Of a stretch of 64,000 nucleotides of DNA, positions 9,304-18,657 are shown piece by piece. Under the pieces are notes generated by a model. That model made no database searches and was not told the origin of the DNA. It saw only the letters and a program-made list of their open reading frames with translations. Source of the stretch: Bradyrhizobium erythrophlei. GTDB lineage: Bacteria; Pseudomonadota; Alphaproteobacteria; Rhizobiales; Xanthobacteraceae. The DNA lies in assembly GCF_900129505.1 (NCBI RefSeq), contig NZ_LT670818.1:372001-436000 (forward strand), read 5' to 3'. Numbering within the stretch: the first letter of the stretch is position 1; the number at the start of each line of letters is the position of its first letter. Both the position numbers and the translations under genes were made by a program.

Positions 9304-10134
9304 CTACCGCAGCCGCGTGACCGTCGACGGCAGCTCGGGTCCGGCTTCATCGATGTCCGCTGACGCCTTCGGCATCGCCTCGATCACCTCGATGCCGCGG
9401 GTGTGGCAGATATTGGCGAGGCCGGCCGGAAGGGCGGCGTCCGTGACAAAGGTCTGGATCTGGCTGATATGGGCGATGCGGACCGGGGCGCTGCGGCGCA
9501 GTTTCGTGCTGTCGGCGACCAGCATCACCTTGCGCGCGTTGGCGATGATGGCCTGCGCCGCCTGCACCTCGCGGTAGTCGAAATCCAGCAGCGCCCCTTC
9601 CTCATCGATCGCGGAGGCACCGATGATGGCGTAATCGACCTTGAACTGGCCGATCAGGCTGATGGCGGTCGAGCCGATCACCGCACCGTCGGCCCGGCGC
9701 ACCGCGCCGCCGGCCACGATCACCTCGATGCGCGGGTGCCGGTACAGCAGCATCGCGACATTGAGGTTGTTGGTGATGACGAGCAGGTCCTCATGCGATG
9801 TCAGAGCGCTGGCGACCTCTTCCGTCGTGGTGCCGATGTTGATGAACAGCGAGCAGCCGTTCGGGATCAGCTCCGCCGCGGCCGTCCCGATCGCCTTTTT
9901 CTCCTCGGCGGCGACGAAGCGGCGCGCCTCATAGGCGAGGTTCTCGACGCCGGAGGCGATGATGGCGCCGCCATGGATGCGGGTGAGAGAGCGGTGATCG
10001 CAGAGGTCGTTGAGATCCTTGCGGATGGTCTGCGCCGAGACCTCGAAACGCTTGGCGAGATCGTCCACCATCACCCGGCCGAAGGCGCGGGCGATGTTGA
10101 GGATTTCGGATTGGCGATGGGTCAGTCCGGTCAC
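9304..10134 (-). CDS. glpR: DeoR-family transcriptional regulator (GlpR-type)
   Basis: 276 residues from the chosen GTG. The N-terminal helix-turn-helix (TGLTHRQSEILNIARAFGRV then VSAQTIRKDLNDL) is the DeoR type, and a C-terminal sugar-phosphate sensor domain contains NIGTTTEEVA and TNNLNVA. Known GlpR proteins repress glp genes and release DNA on binding glycerol 3-phosphate. A frame extension of 16 residues to an ATG at 10182 is possible, but AGGTG stands just before the GTG and family members usually begin at TGLTHRQ. It lies upstream of glpD in the same orientation, with a palindrome between them. Confidence 0.9.
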   Translation of the reverse strand: MTGLTHRQSEILNIARAFGRVMVDDLAKRFEVSAQTIRKDLNDLCDHRSLTRIHGGAIIASGVENLAYEARRFVAAEEKKAIGTAAAELIPNGCSLFINIGTTTEEVASALTSHEDLLVITNNLNVAMLLYRHPRIEVIVAGGAVRRADGAVIGSTAISLIGQFKVDYAIIGASAIDEEGALLDFDYREVQAAQAIIANARKVMLVADSTKLRRSAPVRIAHISQIQTFVTDAALPAGLANICHTRGIEVIEAMPKASADIDEAGPELPSTVTRLR

Positions 10135-10367
10135 GGCGGCACCTCGGGCAAGGACGCGTCTATGGTGCGGCGGTTCGGCCATCCGGTCAACGTGCCAGAA
10201 TCGGCCGCCATGGCGGTGCGGCGTCGAAAGGTGAATCCTGGTTAAATCTGCGCGCTCATCGCGGCGCCGCCGGTGCAGGGAAAGGCCGAGCGGCAGGCCT
10301 ACGGCCTCTCCCGCCCGCTTGCGTGCCCAGCGCAGCCAAATGTCGTTCGCCCGGTCAAAGGTCAGGA

Positions 10368-10450
10368 CCGGAGGGTCGCCGATCTCGGGATTCCCCGATG
10401 CGCAATTGCGCGTCTGAGGTCTGGTGCTGGAGCACCACCCCGGAATGACA
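10368..10450. repeat. Dispersed repeat, family E
   Basis: Blocks GGACCGGAGGGTCGCC, GGGATTCCCCGATGCGCAATTGCGC and GGTCTGGTGCTGGAGCACC, ending CCCCGGAATGACA. Related blocks (GGTCTGGTCCTTCGGACC...CCCGGAATGACG) occur at 34851-34936 and a fuller palindrome at 37361-37443. The rest of the 392-base gap between glpR and the next gene shows no convincing ORF or RNA. Confidence 0.6.
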
Positions 10451-10526
10451 GAATCCCGATTACATCGTCTTGCGCATCCACTCCTTGAGCTAAGGCGGAC
10501 AACTCGCTCCTCGCAAGTGAAGCCGT

Positions 10527-10706
10527 CTACGCCGCCAGCAGCCTGTCGAAATCAGCCGGCTCCAGGGTCTTTCCCTCACTATCGGTGACGACGACCTGCC
10601 ATCCTTCGCTTGCCCAGACACGTGCCTTGGCAATCGCGATCAGCACGCTCATCCGTTCGCAGCTAACTTTCTCGTTCTCTCTTATCGCGACGATCTGATA
10701 GGCCAA
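10527..10706 (-). CDS. Small conserved hypothetical protein
   Basis: 59 residues from a TTG start with GGGGAG about eight bases upstream (AYQIVAIRENEKVS...). The frame is open for 24 more codons upstream, but that part is poor in coding character. The sequence alternates an N-terminal beta-like stretch, a helix (CERMSVLIAIAKARVWASEG) and a second beta pair (WQVVVTDSEGKTLEP), and it ends in DFDRLLAA. I recognise the general pattern of small Bradyrhizobium orphans but know no function. There is no signal peptide or membrane segment. Confidence 0.55.
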   Translation of the reverse strand: MAYQIVAIRENEKVSCERMSVLIAIAKARVWASEGWQVVVTDSEGKTLEPADFDRLLAA

Positions 10707-10988
10707 CTTGCATACTCCCCGATACGAAACGCTTCCCCGGCAGTTAGGCCTGCCGTTTTGACTGCAATTCGCCGGCAAAGTGACGATTTGGCGGCGTACC
10801 CCGGCAAAAGCACGGCGCCGGTCGCGCGTCGCGCTTCATTTATCAGGAACCGGGCGAAATTTTCGGTTAACTGCAAATATCAACACAATTCACAGCGTAG
10901 TGGCCGTTCGGTTGCAGACACATCGATCAGCTCTGCGTTAGGTTCCAGTGTGACATGAGATTCTCGACATCGGGTCGTCCCGGATCTC

Positions 10989-11270
10989 ATGCAGTGCAAT
11001 GGGAATGACATGACACACCCTTCGCTTCTCAATCCCTTCAACGCGCACCAGCACCAGGAGCCCGCGAAAAGCTTCAGCCGCCGGGCGGCGCCGGCCCCGC
11101 GCGCCACACCCGTCTGCTCCAGCTGTCAATCGGACGACATCATCGGCCACGCCACCGTGCAGTGGAGCAACGAATCCCAGGAATGGGAATTGGCCAGTAC
11201 CTTCGCCCAACCGGCACACTGCAATCACTGCAATGGCCGGTGCGAGATCAAGTGGCTCCCGACCAATTAA
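10989..11270 (+). CDS. Small Cys-rich, zinc-ribbon-like hypothetical protein
   Basis: 93 residues, or 86 from the internal ATG at 11010, which gives a more natural N-terminus (MTHPSLLNPF). The C-terminal half has CSSCQSDDIIGHA and CNHCNGRCEIKW, four or five cysteines spaced like a small zinc ribbon. The proline/alanine-rich N-terminus looks disordered. There is no export signal and no strong ribosome-binding site at either start. The function is unknown; metal binding is inferred only from the cysteine spacing. Confidence 0.5.
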   Translation: MQCNGNDMTHPSLLNPFNAHQHQEPAKSFSRRAAPAPRATPVCSSCQSDDIIGHATVQWSNESQEWELASTFAQPAHCNHCNGRCEIKWLPTN

Positions 11271-11504
11271 AGCCGCAGAGTCGATTGCTGGATCCCGGCG
11301 ACCAGCTATTATTTACATGAAAACAACTCGCAATCGAGGCGATAGCTGCTCGCTCTCGCTCGAGCAAAAGGACTTGCTCTAAGCTGGAGACATTCTAAAT
11401 TCAAAATTTGTCGGACGATGTCCGCGAGCCGGCAGACGCGCAAAAAAGACTTTGTCTACGGACCCTGACAGCACGCGGACGGGAGGCTCTTTTCGCTTCG
11501 GCCT

Positions 11505-11750
11505 TTACGTTCGCTCTGACGCGGCACCAGTCGCGGCACGCCATGACGAGAAGGCGCATTGCGCCACCAGCTTGAATTCGCCACTGGCGAGACGAATCGC
11601 CGCGCGCTCGGCTTCCCGTGCATTGCGAAACAGCTGGCCCTCCAGCCGATTGAACCGATGGGTGGCGGCAAAGAACCGATAGCCGTCCGGATCGCGCACG
11701 ACGATTCCCGCCGGCTGCGAAGAGACTTCGATGATGTAGGTATCCGACAT
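11505..11750 (-). CDS. Small conserved hypothetical protein
   Basis: 81 residues, cytoplasmic by appearance. It has a beta-rich N-terminus (YIIEVSSQPAGIVVRDPDGYRFFAA) followed by a helical stretch (RLEGQLFRNAREAERAAIRL). The combination resembles other small single-domain orphans of Bradyrhizobium, but I assign no family. It is the third of four short orphan genes in this 1.7-kb stretch. About 230 bases of AT-richer, gene-free DNA separate it from the previous one. Confidence 0.55.
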   Translation of the reverse strand: MSDTYIIEVSSQPAGIVVRDPDGYRFFAATHRFNRLEGQLFRNAREAERAAIRLASGEFKLVAQCAFSSWRAATGAASERT

Positions 11751-11948
11751 TTTTTCGAGCGTCCTTGTTCCTCAGTCCGCGCCGATAACGGGGAATGCGG
11801 ATAAAGGTTCCCGCACGGATGCCGGCCTGTCAGGCCCTCAACATGCGCTCCCGAAATAATCAGAAATAATAAGGCGCCAGGGTTCAACAGCCGCCGCGAC
11901 GGACGATACCGATTCGCGTGAAGCAGACGCGTCGAAAGAAATCAAACT

Positions 11949-12155
11949 TTAGAATTCGAAACTGTCATTGCCTGTTCGCGCCAGGACGTGCAGGTCCGCC
12001 AACGTGCCGCGGACCGCCTTGCATCGGCCGCATTCGATCTCGGTGTCTTCGGGCGCATTCACGAGGTCCGTGATCTTGATCGACAGGCTGCCGCACTCGC
12101 AGCACACCACCTTGAAGCCCGACTGATCTGCGGTGTTTCGCTGCGCGATGTTCAT
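11949..12155 (-). CDS. Small zinc-ribbon-like hypothetical protein
   Basis: 68 residues from the ATG at 12155; a TTG ten codons upstream is an alternative start. Two CxxC pairs, CCECGSL and CGRCKAV, 29 residues apart, suggest a zinc ribbon. No DNA-binding or enzymatic motif is otherwise visible, and there is no signal peptide. Like the plus-strand gene at 10989 it could be a small metal-binding regulator or a ribosome-associated protein, but this is speculation. Confidence 0.55.
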   Translation of the reverse strand: MNIAQRNTADQSGFKVVCCECGSLSIKITDLVNAPEDTEIECGRCKAVRGTLADLHVLARTGNDSFEF

Positions 12156-12348
12156 AGTGCCGACGCCCCGTTTGGCTTTCGACAATAAAGGTCAGGCTCT
12201 AAAATTCGGACCGCAGCGTCTATCGGAATTGAATGGTCGCGTTAAGGGATCTTAAACCGATCGGGCGACCTGCGTGCGAACGCGGATGGCTGGGACGGAA
12301 GCGACGTCGTCCCCCGGACGGCTATGCCCTGCCAAGACGACACGACTT

Positions 12349-12783
12349 TCAGGTGATGATCAGCGGCTCCTGGCGCTGAACCGCCTGCGGGTGGCCCTGG
12401 TCGTCGATCGAGACGTAGGTAAAATTGCCGTCGGTCACCAGGATCGCGCACAATTCCTTGCGGCGAAGCACCCAGGCTTCTAGATGCACGGTGACCGAGG
12501 TTCTGCCGACCTTGACCAGATTGGCGTGCACGGAAACGAGATCGCCGACATAGACGGGCTTGCGGAAATTCATGGCTTCGATCGCCACCGTGACGGTGCG
12601 TGATTTTGCAATCTTGGACGCGAAGATTCCGCCGCCGATATCCATCTGGCTGAGCAGCCAGCCGCCGAAGATATCGCCGTTCGCATTGGTATCGGCGGGC
12701 ATCGCCAGCGTGCGGATGCAAAGATCGCCCTGCGGCTCCTCCCCGGTATTGAGCGGAGCGCGAACGGCTTGGGTATCGGTCAT
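12349..12783 (-). CDS. Acyl-CoA thioesterase, YciA-type hotdog fold
   Basis: 144 residues, the size of single-hotdog thioesterases that hydrolyse acyl-CoA to free acid and CoA. The hallmark stretch is MPADTNANGDIFGGWLLSQMDIGGG, with the catalytic Asp/Asn region, followed by VTVAIEAMNFRKPVYVGDLV. It lies 32 bases after the fadJ-type gene on the same strand, so it is probably the last gene of the beta-oxidation operon. It could recycle CoA when acyl-CoA accumulates. The symbol yciA would be apt, but orthology is not proven. Confidence 0.85.
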   Translation of the reverse strand: MTDTQAVRAPLNTGEEPQGDLCIRTLAMPADTNANGDIFGGWLLSQMDIGGGIFASKIAKSRTVTVAIEAMNFRKPVYVGDLVSVHANLVKVGRTSVTVHLEAWVLRRKELCAILVTDGNFTYVSIDDQGHPQAVQRQEPLIIT

Positions 12784-12815
12784 ATCTGTGGTCCCGGCTG
12801 TCGAATCAAAAACGG

Positions 12816-14912
12816 CTATTTGAAACTATCCCAGCCGGCATCCGGCGTGAACCGGCCGCCGAATTTCACAGCGAGCGCGCGCAGCGCCTCAACCACATTC
12901 TCCGCTCCCCGTGTGCGTGCGTAATTCAGGGGGCCACCGCGGAACGGCGCGTAGCCGGTGCCGAAGATCATGGCGCCGTCGACGGTGTCGGCATTGTCGA
13001 CAATGCCTTCGCGCAAACAGGCGACGCAGACGTTCGACATCGGCAGGATCAGCCGGTCGATCATTTCCGGCGTCGGCCGCACCGCGGAAGGCGAAGCAGC
13101 CGCCTTGTCGGCCTTGCCCTCCTTCCAGACATAAAACCCCTTGCCCGTTTTGCGCCCGAGTTCGCCCCTTGCCACCTTCTCGCGCAGCCAGGCCGGCGTC
13201 GGCGGGAGAGAGTCGCCGAATTTCGAACGCAGCATGTCGCCGACGTCGAGGCAGATATCGAGGCCGACCTGGTCGGCGAGTTCGATCGGCCCCATCGGCA
13301 TGCCGAATTGTTCCGCGGCCGCATCGATCTCAAGCTTGTCGATCTTCTCGTCCAGCATCACCATCGCCTCCAGCATATAGGGCGTCAGCGCGCGGTTGAC
13401 GAGGAAGCCCGGCGAACTCCTGACCGGGAGCGGCAGCCGGTCGATGGCGCCGACAAAGGCCAGCGCTTGCTTCAGCAGGTCGGGATCGCTGCCGTCATGG
13501 CTGACGACCTCGACCAGTTGCAGCCGCGACACCGGATTGAAGAAATGCAGCCCGAGCAGCCGCTCCGGCTTTTGCAAGCTGGTGCGCAGATCCTGCAGCG
13601 GAATGCTAGAGGTGTTGGTGGCCAGGATCGCGCCCGGCTTCATCTTCGGCTCCAGCGAGCCATAGACCTTTTGCTTCAGCTCGAGCTTTTCCGGGACGGC
13701 CTCGATGATGAGATCGGCGTTGCGGACGCCCTCGCCGTCCATATCGGGCACCAGGCGATCCAGCGCGTCGCGCACATCGGTGCGCTTGCGCATGATCTTG
13801 CCGAACAAATCCGAAGCCCGCTTCATTGCCCCCGCAATCGGCTCTAGCTTCATGTCGGCCAGCGTCACCCGCATGCCCTGGTTGGCGCACCAGGCCGCGA
13901 TGTCGCCGCCCATCGCGCCGGCGCCGATGACATGGACATGCCCGACCTTGTTGCCGCTGCCGGCGAGTTTCTTCATCTGCTCGCGCAGGAAAAACACCCG
14001 GATCAGGTTCTGCGCCGTCCGCGTGACCATCAGATCGGCGAAGGAGGTCTTTTCGGCAGCCAGCATCGCCGCCTTGTCGCCGCCGTGCTTTTCCCAGAGA
14101 TCGATCAGGGCAAAAGGTGCGGGATAGTGCTCGTGGGGCGCTGCCTTTTCCGCTTCACGACGCATCCGCGAGGCGAGGAAGCCGCGCACCGGCGTAAAGT
14201 TCAGGACCGCGTTGACAAGACCCGGCCGGCTGCGTTTCAAATGGCCGAACAGCGCGTCCTTCACGGCATTGCGGACATGGCGCTCCTGCGCCACGCCGTC
14301 GACCAGCCCGAGCGACTTGGCCCGCCGCGCGTCGATGGTCTTGCCGGTCAGCATCAAGGTCATCGCCTGCAGCGGATTGACCAGGCGCGTGAAACGCGCG
14401 GTGCCGCCCAGGCCCGGATGCAGGCCGAGCATCACTTCCGGAAAACCAAAGCGGGCGCCATCGACGGCAATCCGCGACTGGCAGGCTAGTGCTACTTCGA
14501 GGCCGCCGCCGAGGCAGAAGCCGTGGATCACGGCGACGCTCGGCACCTTTAGACCCTCGAGGCGGTCGATCACCGCGCGAGCGCGGCCGATCGCGGTCTC
14601 GACGGCGCGGGGATCGGTCGCGCCGCGGAATTCATTGATGTCGGCGCCGGCGACGAAGCCGGATTTCTTGGCGGAGCGGATGACAAGGCCCGCGGGGCGC
14701 TGGCTTTCCAGCGCCGCAAGCACCTGGTCGAGTTCCTCGATGACGTCGGCCGACAGCGTGTTGGCGCTGGCGTTGGCGCGGTCGAACAATAGCCACGCGA
14801 TGCCGTCGGCGTCGCGCGTCAGCTTGAAATTCCGGTACGGGCCGCCTTCCTCGGGCGTCGGCCCGAGCTCCAGCACGCGGTCGCCGAGAACGTTCATGAT
14901 GCGTGAGTCCAT
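12816..14912 (-). CDS. fadJ: Fatty-acid oxidation multifunctional protein: enoyl-CoA hydratase / 3-hydroxyacyl-CoA dehydrogenase (FadJ-type)
   Basis: 698 residues. The N-terminal crotonase domain has VAGADINEFRG and HGFCLGGGLEVALACQSRIA (oxyanion hole and catalytic Glu region). The central NAD-binding motif is VIGAGAMGGDIAAWCANQG, and the dehydrogenase catalytic region has HFFNPVSRLQLVEVV. It carries out steps 2 and 3 of beta-oxidation. The chosen ATG starts two bases after the thiolase stop codon; an ATG five codons later is also possible. The length and domain order match FadJ/FadB alpha subunits. Confidence 0.93.
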   Translation of the reverse strand: MDSRIMNVLGDRVLELGPTPEEGGPYRNFKLTRDADGIAWLLFDRANASANTLSADVIEELDQVLAALESQRPAGLVIRSAKKSGFVAGADINEFRGATDPRAVETAIGRARAVIDRLEGLKVPSVAVIHGFCLGGGLEVALACQSRIAVDGARFGFPEVMLGLHPGLGGTARFTRLVNPLQAMTLMLTGKTIDARRAKSLGLVDGVAQERHVRNAVKDALFGHLKRSRPGLVNAVLNFTPVRGFLASRMRREAEKAAPHEHYPAPFALIDLWEKHGGDKAAMLAAEKTSFADLMVTRTAQNLIRVFFLREQMKKLAGSGNKVGHVHVIGAGAMGGDIAAWCANQGMRVTLADMKLEPIAGAMKRASDLFGKIMRKRTDVRDALDRLVPDMDGEGVRNADLIIEAVPEKLELKQKVYGSLEPKMKPGAILATNTSSIPLQDLRTSLQKPERLLGLHFFNPVSRLQLVEVVSHDGSDPDLLKQALAFVGAIDRLPLPVRSSPGFLVNRALTPYMLEAMVMLDEKIDKLEIDAAAEQFGMPMGPIELADQVGLDICLDVGDMLRSKFGDSLPPTPAWLREKVARGELGRKTGKGFYVWKEGKADKAAASPSAVRPTPEMIDRLILPMSNVCVACLREGIVDNADTVDGAMIFGTGYAPFRGGPLNYARTRGAENVVEALRALAVKFGGRFTPDAGWDSFK

Positions 14913-14914
14913 GG

Positions 14915-16198
14915 TCACACCGTCTCGATCAGCATCGCGCCGCCCTGCCCGCCGCCGATGCATTCGGTGGCGATGCCGCGCTTGGTACCCAGCCGCTTCA
15001 TGGCGTTGACCAGATGCAGCACGATGCGGTTACCGCTGCACCCGACGGGATGGCCGAGGCTGATGGCGCCGCCGTCGACATTGAGCTTCGCCGGATCGAT
15101 CGGCCCGGCAGCCCCGTCGAGGCCCAAAATCTCGCGGCAGAATTTGTCGTCGTTCCAGGCGGCGAGGCATCCCAGCACTTGCGTCGCAAACGCCTCGTTC
15201 AATTCCCAGGTCTCGATGTCGCCGACCGACAATTGGTTGCGCTTTAAAAGCTCGGTGGCCGACAGCACCGGACCGAGGCCCATGATGGAGGGATCGAGCG
15301 CCGACCACTGGCTGTCGACGATCACGGCTTTCGGCACCAGGCCGTGCTTCTTGACCGCTTCTTCCGACGCCAGGATGGTCCAGCAGGCGCCGTCGGTGAT
15401 CTGCGAGGAATTGCCGGCGGTGACCTGGCCCCAGGGCCGCTCGAACACCGGCTTCAGCCGTGCCAGCGTCTCCGGCGTCGAGTCCGGCCGCACGCCGTCG
15501 TCGTGATCGTAGAAATTGCCGTCGCGGTCGAAGGCGGTTTCGACCTCGCCCTTGAGGAAACCTTGGGCCTGCGCATGGGCGAGCCGCTTGTGGCTTTCGG
15601 CCGCATAGGCATCCGACTGTGCACGCGTGATGCCGAAGAGATGACCGACCACCTCGGCGGTCTGGCCCATATTGAGTTCGGTGATGGGATCGGTCAGCCC
15701 GCGCTCCAGCCCGATGATGGGCTTGAAGTAGGCCGGCCGCGCCTTCGCCAGTGCAGCCAGCCTGGCGAGGATGCCCTTGGCGCCGGCGAGCCCCGCAAAC
15801 CAGCGCACACCGGCTTGCGGCCACACCAGGGGCGCGTAGCTCAGGGCCTCGGCGCCGCCGGCCAGGATCAGGTCGGAGACGCCCTCCCGGATGTAGCGGT
15901 AGCCGGTGTCGATCGACTGCATGCCGGAGCCGCAATTGATCTGCACGGTGAACGCGACCATTGCTTCGCCCATGCCGAGCCTTAAGGCGGCGACCCGCGC
16001 GGGGTTCATCTCGTCGGCGATGACGTTGACGCAGCCGAGGATGACCTGATCGAAGGCGGTGGGCGCGAAAGATTGCCGTGCCAGCAGTGGCCGGCCGCAT
16101 TGCACGGCAAGATCGACCGGGGTGAACGGGCCCGGACCGGAGCGCGCTTTGAGGAACGGCGTCCGACTGCCGTCGATAATAAAAACCGGTCGCGCCAT
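14915..16198 (-). CDS. fadI: Acetyl-CoA acetyltransferase / 3-ketoacyl-CoA thiolase (FadI/FadA-type)
   Basis: 427 residues of the thiolase family. The acyl-accepting cysteine lies in QINCGSGMQSIDTGY, the catalytic histidine in SLGHPVGCSGNRIV and the C-terminal cysteine in ECIGGGQGGAMLIE. It catalyses the last, thiolytic step of beta-oxidation. Its stop and the next gene's start are two bases apart, and its own ATG overlaps the upstream dehydrogenase stop (TGATG), so the three genes are translationally linked. The length is nearer to FadI than FadA. Confidence 0.92.
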   Translation of the reverse strand: MARPVFIIDGSRTPFLKARSGPGPFTPVDLAVQCGRPLLARQSFAPTAFDQVILGCVNVIADEMNPARVAALRLGMGEAMVAFTVQINCGSGMQSIDTGYRYIREGVSDLILAGGAEALSYAPLVWPQAGVRWFAGLAGAKGILARLAALAKARPAYFKPIIGLERGLTDPITELNMGQTAEVVGHLFGITRAQSDAYAAESHKRLAHAQAQGFLKGEVETAFDRDGNFYDHDDGVRPDSTPETLARLKPVFERPWGQVTAGNSSQITDGACWTILASEEAVKKHGLVPKAVIVDSQWSALDPSIMGLGPVLSATELLKRNQLSVGDIETWELNEAFATQVLGCLAAWNDDKFCREILGLDGAAGPIDPAKLNVDGGAISLGHPVGCSGNRIVLHLVNAMKRLGTKRGIATECIGGGQGGAMLIETV

Positions 16199-18474
16199 CA
16201 GCTTGCCGCCCTTTGCTCACCGAGCTCCTGAAAGAACTGATGCACATCGGCCGGCTTCGTGTAAATCGGCGACAGTGCTTCCGGCGCGAAGTCGTCAACC
16301 TCGATCACTTTCGCAACCGCTTCACGCGCGGCCGCAAGCTGGTCGGCCTCTGCTTGGGTGATGACGCCCTTCTTAACGGCTTCCTTCAAGTCGTGGATGC
16401 GGGCGGCGCGCAATCGCTTGGCGATATCCTCGGCGGCGGTGACCAGAAGAAACGCCTTTTCCAGCCGCGCCACGCCGCCATCGTCGTCGACATGCGACAG
16501 ATCCGGCGTCAGCCGGTCGCGCGCGGCCGACGGCTCCAGCACCAGCTGGGCGCATTGATGGATCACGCGATCGGAAGGCCCGAGGACGCGGGCGCCCAAT
16601 GGCTGCACCACGAATTTGAGCACAGAAGCGACGAAGCGGTTAGGCAGGTTGGCCAGGATTTCAGCAAAACGGTTCTCGATGGTCTTGAAGCCGCTCGCCA
16701 TGCACCATTCCAGCGCGGCGAAATCCGCCGGCTGGCGCCCTTCGTCCTCCCAGCGTTTCAGCGCGCCGGACAGCAGATAGAGTTCAGACAAGATATCGCC
16801 GAAGCGAGCCGACAACATCTCTTTGCGTTTCAGGGCGCCGCCAAGCGTCAGCAGCGCCATGTCGGCGCACAGCGCAAAGGCCGAAGAGTAGCGCGAGAGC
16901 TGTCGGTAGAATCCAGTCGCATCTCCTGCATCGGGCGCCGACGCAAAGGCGCCTCCGGTCCAATTGCGGCCCCAGGCGCGGAACAGCGTGGTGATGCTGT
17001 GGCCGATATGTTTCCAGAACACCTTGTCGAATGCGTCCAATCCCTTGGCGCGGTCTTCCTCACCCAATGCGTTCATCTCATCCAAAAGAAAAGGATGCGC
17101 GCGGATCGCACCCTGCCCGAATACGATCAGGTTGCGGGTCAGGATATTGGCGCCCTCGACGGTGATGCCGACCGGCACCGAGCGATACAGACTGCCCATG
17201 TAGTTCTGCGGACCGTCGATCACAGCCTTGCCGCCATGGACGTCCATGGCGTCGTCGATCGCGATCCGCATCCGCTCGGTCGCCTGCAGCTTCATGATAC
17301 CGGAAATGACAGCGGGATGGTGGCCCTGGTTGAGCGCCGCACAGGTCAGCCGCCGCGCCGCGTCGAGCAGATAGGCGGTCGCCGCGATCCGGGCCAGCGG
17401 CTCCTCGATGCCCTCGAACTTGCCAATCGGCACGTTGAACTGCTCGCGGATCCGGGCGTAGGCGCCGGTGGTGCGCGCGGCAAAGGCCGCACCCGCGGCC
17501 GACAGCGACGGCAGCGAGATGCCGCGGCCGGCGGCCAGCGCCGTCATCAGCATCTTCCAGCCCTGGCCGAGGCGCGCCTCACCGCCGATGATGTAATCCA
17601 TGGGGATGAAGACATCGCGGCCCCAATTCGGGCCGTTCTGGAACACCTGCATCGACGGCAGATGCCTGCGGCCGATCTCGACGCCCGCAAGATGCGTCGG
17701 GATGAGCGCCACGGTGATGCCGAGCTCATCTTGTGAACCCACGAGATGATCGGGGTCGTAGGCCTTGAAAGCCAAGCCCAAAAGCGTCGCCACGGGCCCG
17801 AGCGTGATGTAGCGCTTGTACCAGTTCAGCCGCAGCCCGAGCATTTCGCGGCCTTCGAAGGTGCCCTTGCAGATGATGCCGCTGTCGATCATCGAGGCGG
17901 CGTCGGAGCCTGCTTCCGGGCTGGTCAGGCCAAAACAGGGAATCTCGCGGCCATCGGCGAGCCGCGGCAGCCATTGCTGCTGCTGCTCCCTGGTTCCGAA
18001 GCGCATCAGGAGTTCGCCGGGGCCGAGCGAGTTCGGCACCATCACGGTGACGGCGGCGGTCACCGAACGCGTCGAAATCTTGCGCACCACTTCCGAATGC
18101 GCATAGGGCGAGAAGCCGAGTCCGCCAAATTCCTTCGGTATGATCATGCCGAAGAATTTCTTGGCCTTGATGAAGGACCACACCTCCGGCGGCAGGTTGC
18201 GCCATTCCCAATTGATCTTCCAGTCGTCGAGCATGCCGCAGAGCTCGTCGACCGGACCAGCGAGGAAGGCCTGCTCCTCCGGCGTCAGCGTCGCGGGCGC
18301 CGTGGCGAGGAGCTTCGACCAGTCCGGATTGCCCGTAAAGAGATCGGCGTCCCACCAGACGTCGCCGGCCTCCAGCGCCTCGCGCTCGGTGTCCGACATC
18401 GCCGGCAGCACGCCATGCGCCCAGGAGAAGATCGGCCTGGTGATGATATCGCGGCGAAAGGAGAAGGAGCTCAT
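16198..18474 (-). CDS. fadE: Acyl-CoA dehydrogenase, FadE-type (DUF1974 C-terminus)
   Basis: 758 residues, catalysing the first oxidation of beta-oxidation (acyl-CoA to trans-2-enoyl-CoA, FAD). The domain order is N-terminal helical domain, FAD/acyl-CoA core with CFGLTSPEAGSDAASM, C-terminal helical domain with MDVHGGKAVIDGPQNY, and the large DUF1974 extension with LGPSDRVIHQCAQLVL. It is shorter than E. coli FadE because the hydrophobic N-terminal region is absent. It is the first gene of the four-gene operon, and about 190 bases of promoter region lie between it and a MITE-like element. Confidence 0.92.
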   Translation of the reverse strand: MSSFSFRRDIITRPIFSWAHGVLPAMSDTEREALEAGDVWWDADLFTGNPDWSKLLATAPATLTPEEQAFLAGPVDELCGMLDDWKINWEWRNLPPEVWSFIKAKKFFGMIIPKEFGGLGFSPYAHSEVVRKISTRSVTAAVTVMVPNSLGPGELLMRFGTREQQQQWLPRLADGREIPCFGLTSPEAGSDAASMIDSGIICKGTFEGREMLGLRLNWYKRYITLGPVATLLGLAFKAYDPDHLVGSQDELGITVALIPTHLAGVEIGRRHLPSMQVFQNGPNWGRDVFIPMDYIIGGEARLGQGWKMLMTALAAGRGISLPSLSAAGAAFAARTTGAYARIREQFNVPIGKFEGIEEPLARIAATAYLLDAARRLTCAALNQGHHPAVISGIMKLQATERMRIAIDDAMDVHGGKAVIDGPQNYMGSLYRSVPVGITVEGANILTRNLIVFGQGAIRAHPFLLDEMNALGEEDRAKGLDAFDKVFWKHIGHSITTLFRAWGRNWTGGAFASAPDAGDATGFYRQLSRYSSAFALCADMALLTLGGALKRKEMLSARFGDILSELYLLSGALKRWEDEGRQPADFAALEWCMASGFKTIENRFAEILANLPNRFVASVLKFVVQPLGARVLGPSDRVIHQCAQLVLEPSAARDRLTPDLSHVDDDGGVARLEKAFLLVTAAEDIAKRLRAARIHDLKEAVKKGVITQAEADQLAAAREAVAKVIEVDDFAPEALSPIYTKPADVHQFFQELGEQRAAS

Positions 18475-18657
18475 GGCGATGTCCTCATGGTCGGGAGTGC
18501 GGCGCGCTCGGGCAGCCCGCTTATGCCAAAAGACAGCTCAATCTAGCGGAAAGCGTGGGAATTCGGTGAACACTTCGCACTGCCAATAAAGCGAAATTGA
18601 TCCAATGCGCGGGCAAGCGTTAACGACAGAATGCCGTTTCAGTTCCGAAAACGCGGC

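Noticed and set aside
7675..9363. 562-residue plus-strand frame opposite glpD
   Set aside because: Antisense shadow of glpD; GlpD on the minus strand has clear FAD and substrate motifs.
9304..10182. Start of glpR at the first ATG (10182)
   Set aside because: The GTG at 10134 has a better ribosome-binding site and matches the usual start of the family; the longer form is kept only as an alternative.
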